Source: Massospora cicadina (Eukaryota > Entomophthoromycota > Entomophthoromycetes > Entomophthorales > Entomophthoraceae). Taken from it: 64,000 nucleotides of DNA. Below, in pieces: positions 32,928 through 45,278 of this stretch. Under the pieces are notes generated by a model that was not told the DNA's origin, searched no databases, and saw nothing but the letters and a program-made list of their open reading frames with translations. Each line of letters starts with the position of its first letter. Positions within the stretch are counted from its first letter, which is position 1. Where the stretch lies: positions 186,001-250,000 of the forward strand of contig JAKSZP010000008.1 in the NCBI GenBank assembly GCA_022478985.1, given 5' to 3'. Position numbers and translations under genes: made by a program.

Positions 32928-34690
32928 CTTCATCTGTTTTTAGATTGTTTAGACAAAAGTTGCACTGATTAGTAATATTAACCTAAAAATATTCCCGTTT
33001 TTTATAAATATTATATTCCACTATAAAGCTCAAATGTACTTATTTAATAGAGAAAGTAAAAATTTTGATATAATCTATAGTGATAACATTTGTTTAGGCT
33101 ATAAAGATTATGGTGACAACATTTTTCTAGTTAAATTTCAGAATTAAAAGATTATACTAATATATATATATTATAGCACTAAAGAAAATACTTAATGAGC
33201 ATACTAATCTATGACTCTATTTAAATTCATAATTACATTATATCACTATACTTGCTTTATCATGTTGTAGAATAATATACTAGATAGGATCTTAAAAGCA
33301 GTATATGATCCTAAAAAACAATTTGTACAAGGGCATTAGATGATACTAATAAAATACAAATAGATGAAAATTGTTAGGGAAGTGACTAATAAAATTTTTT
33401 TGCTTAGATTATAGTCTGGGTTAACAAGGACTCAGTGTATTGGCCAGAAAGCCATATATGCATTCATTTAAGTGAGACTAAAATGAGGATTCTCTAAATA
33501 ACATGAAGGAATTTTTTACAACTGGAGTTAAAATAATGCATTTTAAGAACAGGTAAAGAAGGCACTCATAAGGTGTTACTGTATTAATACAAAATTTAAA
33601 AAGATAGCTTGTTAATTGGCAATCATATATTTTTTCTATTAAATATCGTCTATGGCTGCAATGTAGTATCAGCTAGTACTTCCAGTTTAAATGAAGATCC
33701 ACCATATTAACAATAATCTTTTTCAGAAGAAATAGTAGTATCATAATGTGTATAACAAAATTCTCCATTATTGCAATCTTCCCTCCTCAAATGTGCTGTG
33801 CGCTTTTTTACTACATACTCACTTGTATTCAGAAGTTTATCAGTTCAGTGTCATCTCTGTGGTACCTGATACTTCTAGGATCACCCCATTTTTATCCTAA
33901 CATGCTATCAGTCATGCCTATAGGGTTGGGTGTGCTACAGATTAGGAAGCAATAATATATCAGTCAGTACAGCTTTCTTGAAATAAGGGTCGAGATCAGA
34001 TCAAAATTTAGTAGTTATGATTGCAGCAGAATGATCCAAATTAATCTATATGAACCCATATTTGGAAGAATTTAGAATGGAACAAGAGTTGAGGGTGTAT
34101 AGGCAATGGTGGGTGAATTAAAATATAGATGGGTTGAAAAATATCTGATAGAGGATCAATAGAATTCAAATTAAAAAAAGGCAAGGGAAGCGGTGGCAAG
34201 CTCTATGTGAATATGCATTAAAGGTTAATCTCCTTTGATTAGTCAACGTCACTTCTAGAAACTCCCTACTTGACCAGGAATAAAGTGATCAACAATTTGC
34301 ATAGAAGTGGTAAACTGGTTATTGGAAATTAAAGGTCAATGCCACGGTCCCCTGTTAAAATTATTTTGGAAATTTGTCATTTACTTTGTTAATGAAATAT
34401 CTGTAGATAGAATAATTTAGAATATAGGTGTCCATTAACGTTTTCTCTATAATTTTAAAAGGAACCTTAATATGTGTTCTGGCTTGTTGGTCCTTATGAA
34501 ACCTTAAAAATTCATAAAAAAATAATCCTCTTTTCCACGTCATAATTAGAAAAGGAGTTTTAACTCTGGTTGTCATGCTCCCTGAATCTCATCTTATAGG
34601 AAAGCGCATTGAAGTAGGCTTCATTCTGCTTCTATAGTAATTTCCATTTGAGAATCTTGAGAAATTTCGTTAGAGCTCAAGTTCTCACCA
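32928..34690. other. Unassigned AT-rich region
   Basis: I see no coding family, SINE or LTR signature here. The plus frame 33746-33955 and the minus frame 34361-34576 have no recognisable motif. Part of it may be decayed LTR DNA belonging to the gypsy remnant that follows. Confidence 0.3.
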
Positions 34691-35340
34691 TGTATGCAGA
34701 AATACAAAGTTGGAGGAAAGTTGGCTGCCTTTCATGAAATAGTTGGAGCAGCAATCTCCCCATTGATGAATGAAATGCAATATCTATACAAAAACAGCTG
34801 AAGGTAGTAGGAGTTACAGCTGGATGGACAGCCTGACGCCAACTTCTGTAAAACGCTGATTAGGGTACATTGACATACTCTACCATGACATAGTGCCAGG
34901 AGCATATCTATAATTCTTGAGTTCCAGGAACAGTGGTGAGGGAAAGCCCTTACCACAACACAGGAGCAACCTTCTAACAAAAGGACAAACAGTGCACTGC
35001 AAAGGAGTATGGTGCCCAAAAAACCCAGTGACAGGTTGCACAAAATTGAGGATCTGAGAACCTAAGAGGTCAGCAAACAGCAGCAAACAAGTGCACATAA
35101 ACTAACTAGAACAAGTAGGTCTTTTATAAAACCAAGACGAGCAACAATGAAGGTTGGTCATGAAAATTCATTAATAAACATTTGGGGGAAAATCATTATC
35201 CACTGGGCGAGGTATTGCACCTAATCGAACCAATATATGCAATCATCCTTCCTTTGTCATGCTACAACTCAAGTAATCTTTCACTCAAGTGACGTGAATG
35301 AGGCTGCTTCTTCCCTGATTTAGCAATATTGTAAGTATAA
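34690..35340 (-). repeat. Probable 3' LTR of a gypsy remnant, related to 62650-63330
   Basis: Blocks such as gaaggttggtca...aaa-cat-ttgggggaaaatcatta-ccactgggcgag (about 35150-35210) resemble gaaggttggtct...catcaatt in 63120-63180, and both lie directly downstream of the same C-terminal coding tail on the minus strand. The ends could not be fixed. The overlapping minus frames 34732-35043 and 34880-35098 are treated as incidental. Confidence 0.4.
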
Positions 35341-35381
35341 ATGTCTTAAAACCTCATTCTCCCAAAACCCATAACAAACCA

Positions 35382-35633
35382 TCAGAATTTGTAGGGTAGC
35401 TGATGTGTTTTAATGCAGTATATATCGCTCAACGAACCATCATGTGCACTCCCAGGACCAGATTGTGCATATCTTGCATTTACCCAGCGTTGGTACAGGA
35501 TAATCTTCATGTCTGAGAGGCCCGCCAACTTTATCTTTTTGACCTCCTCAGGCCCAGACTTGTTCCTACAATCTTTACCATCAACTGTGTCATGCAACCA
35601 TGACACGTAGTTTCTGGGGTGATAAGGATTCAA
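35382..35633 (-). pseudogene. C-terminal tail of a gypsy polyprotein
   Basis: The frame reads SWLHDTVDGKDCRNKSGPEE, then SDMKIILYQRWVNARYAQSG. It matches the region after the chromodomain at the right end of the window (LWLHDVIEGMDFNDKTARQE, 63491-63718), in the same place relative to an LTR. The chromodomain itself is not readable upstream (35640 on). The function of this extension is unknown. Confidence 0.5.
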
Positions 35634-35639
35634 AAAACT

Positions 35640-37008
35640 CTACAAACCTCCATTAGCTAATAAAGCCTTGAAATCTCCTGGGTGAGAAATAAGGTTTCTT
35701 GTCATTCAAGATGAATTAGGGCACACATTAGAAAGATAATATTTTACATGATAAATTTTGCAGTTGTTGTGGCTCCCAAGTCAAGCTCAGTTTAGCCTCC
35801 ACCTGTAATAGTCAGTAACATCCCAGTTTACAATCATCATCTTACCTTATGTTTAACACAATTGATGCTGAATGTCCATCATGAGCTGGACTATTTAGGT
35901 AGTAAACCTCAGAAATAGGGATTTTCAAGCGAGACAAAGATGAAATAAGGATGTGAGGTTGCAAACCCCAGAAATAACCTTATTTTATTATTATCAAATA
36001 AAAAGTCGTGGACAAACAGGATCCTAATAATCTGATGCCAAGAGCACAGCAAGTAAAAGACAATATTTGAGGGAGATCAAGCCCCAAAATCTCAAGTTTT
36101 TGTTCACACAACAAAGGCTTGTTGTGTCGTGGACCATTAGGTAAGATAAGGTAAGGGTGGCCACAAGGCCACCAGAGAAACTCATGCAATAATGGGAATC
36201 AGGAGGAAAATAATTCAAGCAACGTTTGAAATTGTGAAGCCTTGACCTTAAAGTTGCCATTCTGGGGCCTCGTTTAAACCATTGATTAGGCTCTTGTGAG
36301 CCTAATCAATAATTCAGGCAAGGCACAACCAAGAGCCCAAATTCAAGAGAAACCAAAAACCTTTTAAATTAATAAAGTTGCATTCAAAAAATCTACCCTG
36401 GATCAAAATGCAAAAAGTGGATTAATTCCGTTTGTTACATCACACATTTGATTAGGTGGTCAATTTACACCACAATTTAGTAAACTGGACACTTCTAAAT
36501 GGCTGCAGCCCACTTTTTGATTAAGTTGTTGTGAAAAGCGAAATTGGGATAAACTAAATGATATGAGTGCTTTTGTGGTATGGGCTTCCAATAAGAAATT
36601 CCTTACAATATATGATGGCCTCATGAACGCTAAGTGCATCAACTCCCAATGGCTAATATTGTTTCAGATGTTTGAATGTCTTCTTTTTCCCGCCATGCCA
36701 CATGACCTTTGTGTTCACTGAGAATCAGGTCTATTATTTAATTATTCATGGTATCAGGTGTTTCTTAAGTTCTATTACCTTAAAAAGCTTCCCACCTCTT
36801 GTGATTGGTCTGTCTAACAATCTTTATAATTTTTTTATTTATTCATTATATTATTTAACCAATATGTTGACAGAAAGCATTGATTGGGTTAACCACAACA
36901 GTACTAATAAATGATATTACTATACTATAAATTACCTTTCCCTGTGAGCCATATTATTATATGTAGTTGCCAAATCATAGTATTTATTTTACTACTAGCT
37001 ACATCACC
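35640..37008. repeat. Left arm of repeat V (copy 1), plus unassigned DNA
   Basis: From about 36690 the plus strand resembles 57700-57970: ttatatgtagttgccaaatc ... tagtattta ... cctcagcgc versus ttatgtagtcaccaaattg ... tagtattaa ... cctcagcgc. LINE-B is inserted directly after this point and repeat V resumes at 43394. 35640-36690 contains no readable family. The frames 35980-36260 are unremarkable. Confidence 0.4.
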
Positions 37009-37222
37009 TCAGCGCATTTATTTATTTTTTTATTAAGGGAAGGCTGACCAGGGGATAGACACTTCTGATAAGACACTAAAAAATGAAACGAACTTCAGCG
37101 AGATGAGGGCACCCCAGAGAAGCAGATGCTATCTCCTGTTGCCAGTGGGAATGCCAAGAGAAGGAAGGGGGGTTACGTGTGCAGGGGCTTACGCCACTTT
37201 TGAGCACATATGTAGGAAGGGG

Positions 37223-37951
37223 TCAGAAACGATGAACCAAACCAGGAACCAGGATGAGACCATCTGGCGTCAACAGAGGTGGGAGGTACCCAAACATCCA
37301 CACTTGAAAGTGGACCACAAGGTGCGACTGGAACCGGTGTAGCGCTTCCTGGAGGGTGGGAGTGGAGCCTGAGATATCATCCAAGACAATCGTATGGATA
37401 GTCCACATAGCTATAGCAACTACTAAGGCGTGGAGGGAAGGTGGTAGAGGGGAAACCATAGATAAAGCAAACATGTCCTGAAACAGGCTGAAGGGATGTG
37501 CCTAATCCTAGCGAAATAGAGGTTGTACCTCACGCCATATTGCTTTTGATGGAGGGCACTCTATCAGGCGGTGAAACAACGTTCCATACTGGCCACACAC
37601 GACGCAAGATGAGTACAAAGCGTTAGAGCGCTTGGCAGTATGGTATACCCATCTCAAGCAGCGCCACACATGGGAACAAATATGAAGCTGCAGAAGAGGG
37701 TGGTGGGCATACTTCCATATGGCTTTCTGGGTATCTAGGGAGTAAGGATGTCCACCATGTCCAGGTAGTCCACCCTGGCTATGGTAGGGGACCTCATGGG
37801 TATCACTCCATTCAGAATGGGTAGTCCTTGTACTTCCTGGGTGAACTGAGAAGATGGGCACCCCTCTGGGCGGTGTGCCCACAGATGTGAATTCTCCACT
37901 CAGCGCTCTGTTTGGATAGAATGATTCATTTGAAGTGGGGCGACGTCCCAT
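37223..37951 (-). pseudogene. LINE-B ORF2 C-terminus with zinc motif
   Basis: The frame 37508-37951 contains AIWKYAHHPLLQLHICSHVW and CVVCGQYGTLFHRLIECPPS, a C-x2-C-x7-H-x4-C zinc-binding pattern of the kind that follows RT in LINEs. 37223-37474 continues with VVAIAMWTIHTIVLDDISGS, homologous to the LINE-A end. The frame between is broken by a stop. Confidence 0.78.
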
Positions 37952-38232
37952 GTGGGCCTGCAGCAGAAGGATGTGAGGCGAGATTTTTTAACGGAGAGTG
38001 GGGTGGGTAGGGTTGCTGAGGCCCAGGGCATGATAGAAGTTGGAGTGGGCCACGCAGGACCAGTGCTGGGCTAAGATCATAGGACTGGTGATGGCGGCGA
38101 TAAAGGTGACAAGGATTTTGGCATATGGGCCTCAAAGTTGAGCAGGCCCATACCACCACTATGGCGTGGGCCAAACAAGATATCCAGGCGCACCAGCAAT
38201 GGGCACAAAACAAAGCCACCCTGAAGAAGGGC

Positions 38233-39246
38233 TTATAATAACTTGAAGAAACAAGGGGAAAAAACGATGGCGTGGGCCCTAAACCAAACTTTAGAAAGGA
38301 GCATAGAGTTGGCTAGCACTATCCTGCCTGTAAGATAGTCTGGCGGGCTTTGATGGAAACTATGCGTTTTATAACGTTTTCTATCATATGGTTTTCCATC
38401 ACAGTTGAGGAGTACCCTCCCACCTCCAGCCACATCCCCAAATGGCGTACAGGGCCAACGGTGGTGTGTGGCACAAAGGGGAGCACAAGCGGGGAGGAGT
38501 GGGGTGGGCAGGGAAGGGCAAGCGATCCTGTGAGTTAGTTGATGAGGCAGGTAAAAAATGGGGTGCTGGGGCCCAGTGGGCTTAGTACCAACCAAGGAGA
38601 AAAATTTCGGTTTTGGAGGCGTTAAGTGCAGCATTATTTACCCTGGAGTAAACTTGGATAGTATCTTCAAGCGCGCGTGCATCATGATTGTTAGACACCC
38701 CAACCACACAATCATCAGCAAAAGCCAACATCTTGACTGGTGCTTGGCCTTGCACATGGACACCAGTAAGGCGAGCTATCACATTTTGAAGAAGTGGGTC
38801 AGGGCTGAGTGATACAAGAGTGGGCTAAGAGGGTCCCTTTGGCGTAGGCCCCTTTGAGGGCGGACTACATCCGTGAGGAAGCTAAGGCCACGCAAAGCCA
38901 TTGTGGTGGATTCGGTTAGCAACATCACACAATCAATGAAGTGAAGGGGGTGGCGGAACTTGTGGGAGGCTCTGAGGTATTTCCAGTTGACTCTATCATA
39001 GGCCTTCTGCTGGTCTAAAAAAACAAATGCTCCAGAAGCTGTGGATTGACATAAGTTGGCTACAGTGTTTATATTGTCCCAGATCGACCTTTTGGGGATG
39101 AAACCAAATTGTTCAGGGGAAATGAGAACATAGGCAACAACCCCTAGACGGCTAGCCATAATTGTAGTAATAAATTTTGTGTCTGTGTTAGTGAGTGAAA
39201 TGGGGCACCAGTTGGCCAAGTCCAGCTTATCCCCTTTCTTGTACAA
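38233..39246 (-). pseudogene. LINE-B ORF2 reverse transcriptase
   Basis: 38779-39246 shows DLANWCPISLTNTDTKFITT, FGFIPKRSIWDNINTV, FLDQQKAYDRVNWKYL and GLRQRDPLSPLLYHSAL. 38582-38782 carries KMLAFADDCVVGVSNN with both catalytic Asp intact, and 38233-38634 the thumb (TGRIVLANSMLLSKVWFRAH). Three frames are needed, so it cannot be translated as one protein. Unlike LINE-A, the active-site motif itself is undamaged. Motif A appears as FLDQQKAYD. Confidence 0.9.
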
Positions 39247-39398
39247 CGTTATTGTGAAGGCCTCTTACCCTCCAGTTAGTAGGCGCATTTCAATAAGGCA
39301 TTAGTTCAGAGAGGCAAGCAGCAAGGAGGAAAAATCTTGAATATTTCTTATAGAACTCATAAGGGATGCCATCTGGACATAAGCATTTCCTGTATGGT

Positions 39399-40503
39399 TG
39401 TCATGGAATTGGCAGAAAAGATTTAGACTGACCTTCCAGTCTGGATGTGTGAGTACCCAGAAAGGAAGCCAGAATGCCAGAGGCATTGCTGACTGTACGA
39501 CTTGATATGAAGCCAGGAAATATGATACTGTAAAGTGGTGGTACAACAACAAGGTGAGGATATCAAGAGAATTGGTAAAACCCACCCAGAGTGCGGGGTG
39601 ATGGGCCACCAGGGAAGTGCCATCTGGGATGCAGTCAGAAAGTGAAATAAAAATTTGGATTTCTTTTTGGTAAAATTTTATTGGGAAAAGAAAGTAAGAA
39701 AATCGACCAACAATTTCCTTAGTGCCATGCAACTGATTAAATAGTGGTCAATTAGGTAGTGACAGGATGGGGTCAGAATCCACAAATTCGACCTAACTGG
39801 AAAATTGTTCAGGAATGGGGGGTTTATTCTTTGGGAACTAACATCGCAAAATTTTGGCAGTGGGCCAGGTCTCTGTCAGTTCACCTCAACCATCCAAACC
39901 AGGGCTTAACTATGTTTCCGACGATTAGCATGATGGCATTTGGCCCAATGGGCGATGGGAATCCCCCAAGGCCATCCCTTATAGGGACTGGTCCATTTGT
40001 TTGGGAACAGGTTCAGGACAGCCAACCCGCCCGTGCTTGGTCATTTAACCATTCGTTCAGTCAACAGCAGCACATTGGGCGCAACGCCCAAATTACTATC
40101 CAAGGGCTTTGAACCCTCATTTAATGCACCCAATATTTGTTCAACTGGTTTGGGGATTGAATTGGAACCATCAGGCGATATAGCAGATATCTCATTCTTC
40201 ATGCTTTTACAGCCATTTAAATTTTTAGCATCAGCCAGATTGCCAGTCGAGTTAGATCCAACTGATTTCAATTTGGTAATTTTGGCACAGATTTCACTAA
40301 TTCCCCACAACAGTTCTGCTGAGGTAAGTGTGAGTATTGGGGGTGGGATCCAAAGCAGACGAGCTGTTACCCATCACTCATCTACTACATGAGCGAGGTC
40401 GCCCTGAGTGATGAGAGAGTAATGCCATCCTCTTCATGTCTTTTTATTTGGGAATGGGAAGATGACCTGATCAAGAGCCAAAGGATGTTCCCTGTGACTT
40501 ACA
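39399..40503 (-). mobile_element. Solo LTR of the element-II family inside LINE-B
   Basis: It begins tgtcatggaattggc and ends gtgacttaca, the same ends as the element-II LTRs, with about 320 bp missing internally (the segment corresponding to roughly 5950-6220). Flanks are atggt (39394-39398) and atgga (40504-40508), 4 of 5 identical. No internal region follows, so it is a solo LTR left by LTR-LTR recombination. It separates the endonuclease-RT linker of LINE-B from RT. Confidence 0.82.
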
Positions 40504-40554
40504 ATGGAGCACCACAAACAGCAGACCAGAGTTCATCCCGAGTAATCAGATTCA

Positions 40555-41265
40555 TTAACTCCAGAAAATGGGAAATGGTGCAGATATGTGCACTTTTGGG
40601 AAAATTATCCACTTTGGCTGGCAGAACTGGATCATATCAATATAATTTAAAGTATTAATTTTGTATTTCAATTGCCACTTCAGCCAGTGTATCCAAAATG
40701 GAGTGGTATGGATTTTGCACCTGTGTGCAGGCCAAGCTCTGGTGCGCTGCAAAAAATTTTGAAAAAAGTAAGTGGAACATGCATCACCCACTATTATAAG
40801 CTTTGCTTTATACTGAACACAAACCCGATGCTTGTGTTGTCTTACCAGTGCATTGAGGCAAGTGGACACTTCCGCCCTCTTGTGACCCCAAGCTAGGCTG
40901 TAGCCTGCAGTGGGGACATTAGACTCCAGGTAGTCCACTTCTGTCATCATATGCAAAATGACTTCTGAGGCAGCCCGCGAGCAACTGGAGGAGAGGTGGT
41001 GAGCCTGGCTTATTGTGTTCGCTTTGAAGGTTGACCAGGTGGAGATTGGGTCTGCACATAATGGTGTGGTAAACTCCAGAGCTGAGGTCACAGTTTTCAC
41101 CCACAAGGAAAATCTTGGCAATGTAATCTCAGTGGGGCAGAGTTTGCACCATTTTGGCGCCTGGGCCACTGGATTGGACAAATGGAAGGAAACTGATACC
41201 ATTCTGTGGTTAGATAAATTGATTATCGTTATGATAAAGTGGGAAATTTGGGATTGCAATTTCAA
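40555..41265 (-). pseudogene. LINE-B ORF2 linker between endonuclease and RT
   Basis: A 236-residue minus frame. AKLIIVGDACSTYFFQNFLQ matches the G-D-x-x-T-x-Y-F motif that typically precedes LINE RT. The remainder is low-similarity. The solo LTR lies directly downstream of this frame. Confidence 0.6.
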
Positions 41266-41300
41266 TGGCGCAAGAATAAGGTCAAAGCGGGTTATGGACC

Positions 41301-41910
41301 TTAGCTGCCATTGTGCAAATGGGGGTGAGATATTTTAGTGAGTAGCAGTGCATGATGTGGCAGAGTATCAAACAACCCTAGGGTGGCTTTGAGAACGCGA
41401 AGTTCAACATGCCCCTGTGGGGGTGTAGGCTTTAAGGGCCAGTGGTCTGTGGTTGGGTTTGTCCAGCGGTTTATGTCACCAACAACAAATGGGTCAGGGG
41501 GTAGTGGAAGGGAGGCGATGGCCAAGAAGAAGTCCCAATGATTTTGTGCACAGGTTGGGGCATATATGTTAACAACAGTGTGCACTTCATGGTCCCACAA
41601 AAAGGTGACTACAAGGATGCAGCCGTTAAGGTACAATTTTGTTGAAATAAATCTAAAACTATGGTTCAATTGAAAAAGCACCCCACAGTGCATAGACCAA
41701 AAGGAAGGGAAGGGAGGAGCATGGTTGCCCATGATTCCTCTTCACTGCACGGACAGTAAGTTTCCTTAATGGCCAGGATGTCCACAGGTAAATTATTTTT
41801 AAAAAACTCAGTTTCCTAGCCTGGGACAGTGAGGCCTTGAGTCCAGCAATGTTCAACGTCCCTAAAGTAAAGGCTCCCCCATTGCACCTTAGGTGCGAGG
41901 GGATGGGCAC
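41301..41910 (-). pseudogene. LINE-B ORF2 APE-type endonuclease
   Basis: The amino end is in 41659-41910 (AFTLGTLNIAGLKASLSQAR) and the rest in 41301-41732: FISTKLYLNGCILVV, VVNIYAPTCAQNHWDFFLAI, PFVVGDINRWTNPTTDHWPL with the G-D-x-N element. The overlapping frames show a frameshift between them. The terminal S-D-H motif is not visible because the frame ends early. Confidence 0.75.
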
Positions 41911-42230
41911 CCATGCCCTTCAGACTTCTCATTCTCAGCACGTCACTGCTTGGCAGCATGGGTAATCTGTGCTATGGAGTATGGTTTGGTATGGGAAGCT
42001 TTAGCTGTGAGGTTCGCGTTGGCTTTTGCCTTCTGCTTTTTCCCCACTGTGGGATGATTTTTGGCGTTGTGTGCACTTGTGATGCACCATCACATGAAGG
42101 TGGAATTTTGGCAGAATATTGCTGAGTAATTAGGTTCCAATCGATGCTTTGTAGCATTGGTTGGGTGAAATTGCTCACCCATTGGGTTTTCAGTTTGGGT
42201 GGCTTAGACAGATTGGGCGTCCCAATCTAT

Positions 42231-43340
42231 TTAGTGGAAGGATTTGTGAGCTGCTTCCACTGCAAATGTCTCGATCTCCTCCTGGAGCTGGCCTATTGGG
42301 ATCACAGATGTGGACTTAGCCGCCTCCTTGGTTGCCGCCTTGTGGGCCTGATTGGCCTTCTTATGCTCCCGTGGGGACACAGGTTTTACTTTAATGTAGC
42401 ATCCCTGCACTCCCCGCAGGAAGGCTGTGTCAGTGTCTACTGCCAGTCCATAGTGGGCATCTGCACCGCACATTGCTTCCAAGATTATTTCAGTTTGATT
42501 AATGCCCTCCTTGGTGGGGCAGGTTTGGTCCTTGTGGCCAAAAGCGCGACAGAAAGTGCAGATAGGAGGTACACTATTCATGGTGACTCTGAATGGGTGG
42601 GAGTCTTGCCCATTGATTTTGATAAAAGTGGTATATGGGATTTGGGTCAAATCTTCCACTATCCCCATGGACGGGATGAGAACAGCAATTTCTTTGCCTG
42701 TGCAAAGGCTTGGCATTAGCATAAAGCGCTGCATCTTGAAGGATTGGATTTCCCTATATTTGGCTAGCAAAGCCTTCAGGTGGTGCTCCATCATGTGCTC
42801 TTGACTGTAGTAGGTAGGAAGTCAAAAAATTACAAAACTTTGGTTTGATTTAGTCTATTGGGTGCACTTTGTTTTGACTAACCATTACCCATCAGGGAGT
42901 TCCACTACTACTCGCACTTTGCAGCTTCAAGACCACATCTTTGTTTTCAAATCTAAGATCCAGCCAACCATGAGGCATGGAGTGTGGTGTGACATACACC
43001 GAATTTGGGAAATGTGTGTGTACATCTCCACAAAACTTTTCTTAAAGAGCCTTTTGTTGAATATCCAGGAAAACATGCACCCTATGTTCCACCGATGATA
43101 GTGGTTGGGAGTGCGGCGTATTGATGAACTGGTTGCAGCACACTTTTCAGGCCAAAATTTCTGGGGAAATGGTAACCGCCAGTTTTTTACTATTAATTCT
43201 ATCTATTCCACCAGATTCGCCGGGGCGTTTATGAAACTTAAAGATGTGGGTCCTACACCTGTGCTCTTAACTTTACTCGCCCAACTGCTCCCCAACATTG
43301 GGTGCATACTAATCTCCTCGATGAGATTATAAAACTTACC
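42231..43340 (-). pseudogene. LINE-B ORF1 with CCHC knuckle
   Basis: 42231-42794 is an open 187-residue frame. LTQIPYTTFIKINGQDSHPF and VPPICTFCRAFGHKDQTCPT (C-x2-C-x4-H-x4-C, all four ligands present) are followed by an Ala/Lys-rich tail ending in QLQEEIETFAVEAAHKSF. Upstream, between 42800 and 43340, the reading is broken by several stops. The layout (basic domain, segment before the knuckle, knuckle) parallels the ORF1-only retroposons. Role: RNA binding in the LINE RNP. Confidence 0.75.
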
Positions 43341-43411
43341 TAAACTTGAATTAAATTAGTTGCAAAAGTGTTTTCAACGAGAAAGAAAAGTTTTCAGCGC
43401 ATTTGTTTACT

Positions 43412-45278
43412 GATAAAACTTATCAAAAATTGATCCCTTCAAGGCCACTGGTGAAGCTCTTGATTCCCTAATAAATTAATTATTTCGCCTGTGGGCCTAG
43501 TTTCTAAATCACCTACTATAATTTTTTAATTGCTCCTCTTCCCCACTTCAGAATGAAATCTTTAACAATAGGGTCTTATTACTATCTGTAGCCACCTGCC
43601 AGTGTTTTAGTTGAGATTGGTTAATGAATATTATTATGGAAATGCCCCTAAGCCCTAGGCATTTGTTTCCTAAACCTTTTTCGGATATTATGCATTTAAC
43701 CTGCACTTATATATGATGCTCAGTTAGCAATAGCTTGCACCATTGAGAACCCTAATAATCAGAAGCGCATGACTAGGAGGGATTGCCATTTAGTAGGGTA
43801 TCTTGTTTTTACAATAGTTTTTGAATTATTCAGCTAAAGATCATATATATCACCACAACCTCCACTCTTAGTGGATAAATAATAGTACAGTGCGATATCT
43901 TCATATTAAAATCTTAATGTGAATAATTTGGGATTTATTCCCTATTTCAAAAGCGACTGCTTTTTATACAGACTAATTGTTATTTATGTGAGTTTACGTG
44001 TTAATGCAATTGCTGCCAAAGTGGGGATTGCAACATTTTGGTGCTCACTACAAGGAATAATTTTGAATCCATGTTCATCTACTTATTACTATGTGTCATG
44101 ATAATAGGGGGACTCAGTTTACTCCCTCTCTGACCTCTATTATGAAATTGATACCTTGAAACACCTAATTTAAGACCTAGGACTGTTGCTTAATGACTTG
44201 TGTTATAGCCTTTGGTGCTTTAATCATAAATCTAAAGCAGGCTGAGAAAAACTTGAGGAAGAACGTTGCCAGATTATGGATCTGTTAGCCAAATATGTCA
44301 TCAAAGATGGCTCTTGTCAATGAAGTTAATCTCATGCTTGGATAAAACCTTGTCAGATTGTTATTTACTTTGGATACTGACCCCAATATGTTGAAACCTG
44401 ATGGCAATGAGGTGCCAATGGCGGCTTATTTTCCTACAATCTTTACTATAATTTAACCTTCTGATAGTTCCAATCTTATTAATATGTCTAAATCACAGTT
44501 CAGGCTATACTGGCATTTGTTCCTAGTGTTGCTCATGAATCTTCTACCAAAAATACCATGGCGGCCTTGACTAATGATGATTCCAACTCCTGCACTGCTA
44601 GTATTTACTCTTGGCCGAATCTTTTCTGACTAACTAGGAATCAGGATATCATTGAGGTGCCCGGATAACTCAGTGGGTGATGATTGGAAGGATTGAGCAC
44701 TTGCAATAAGGATATTTATCTGACTACTGGGTGCATCACAAAGCAACTTGGAGGGTTTACGTTTTAGGGTAACTGGGAATTTTATAGTGGTTTCAAGTGT
44801 GTCCAACCATGGTGAAGCCTCAGAATAATATTTAAAAATGGCTGCTCATATGTACACCAGAGCTCCTCTTAATCTCTGGTACAACAACAAGCTAAGTTAA
44901 ACCTTTAAAAATAAAGTAAACTATATTCTTGCTTTGCTAACACCAAATAAAACTGACTTTAAAAACAGATTGTGTGAAATGTTATTTTATTAAAAATATA
45001 GAAGATTATAAAGTGATTGTGGAATTTGAGATGCTTAAAGCAGTACTTAATCTAAACAAAGCATTCTCTTCTCACAAGGCGATTTTGCATTTGTAACTTA
45101 GTTTCAGAGTCACCAAAGTCTAATTACATAATTCTCTTGAATCTTCTGTGTTTCTTCAAAAGATTATACTGTGGATCCCTGGGATTCTTATGAATGCATG
45201 GCTGCTGTTCTGGGATCACCTGTGTCTCCTGTTGTTTTTCTGACCCTTGAGGCTCTTGCATCTACAAGGTTATCTTGG
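43412..45278 (+). repeat. Repeat V, copy 1, main part
   Basis: It aligns in the same orientation with copy 2: gccacctgccagtg...atgcccctaagccctaggcatttg (43590-43670) with gctatcttccagcg...atgccacaagccctatgcattt (58170-58245), and ggtttcaagtgtgtccaacca (44790) with tgtttcaagcgtgtataacca (60555). It is probably decayed LTR-retrotransposon DNA. A plus-strand stretch at 44180-44300 reads LKKNL/LEEE-like helical sequence but is full of stops. I cannot assign a gene. Confidence 0.5.

Larger units (their letters stand above)
37027..43393 (-). mobile_element. LINE-B: two-ORF non-LTR retrotransposon, interrupted by a solo LTR
   Basis: Bordered by an 18-bp duplication tcagcgcattt[a/g]ttta[t/c]t (37009-37026, 43394-43411; two transitions). 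Minus-strand order is ORF1 with CCHC (43340-42231), APE-type endonuclease (41910-41301), linker (41265-40555), solo LTR of family II (40503-39399), RT (39246-38233), and zinc motif and C-terminus (37951-37223). Without the LTR it is about 5.26 kb. The 3' tail tgtctatcccctggtcagc (minus strand, about 37040-37060) equals that of the ORF1-only retroposons. It is AT-richer than LINE-A, heavily frameshifted and inactive. Confidence 0.87.
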
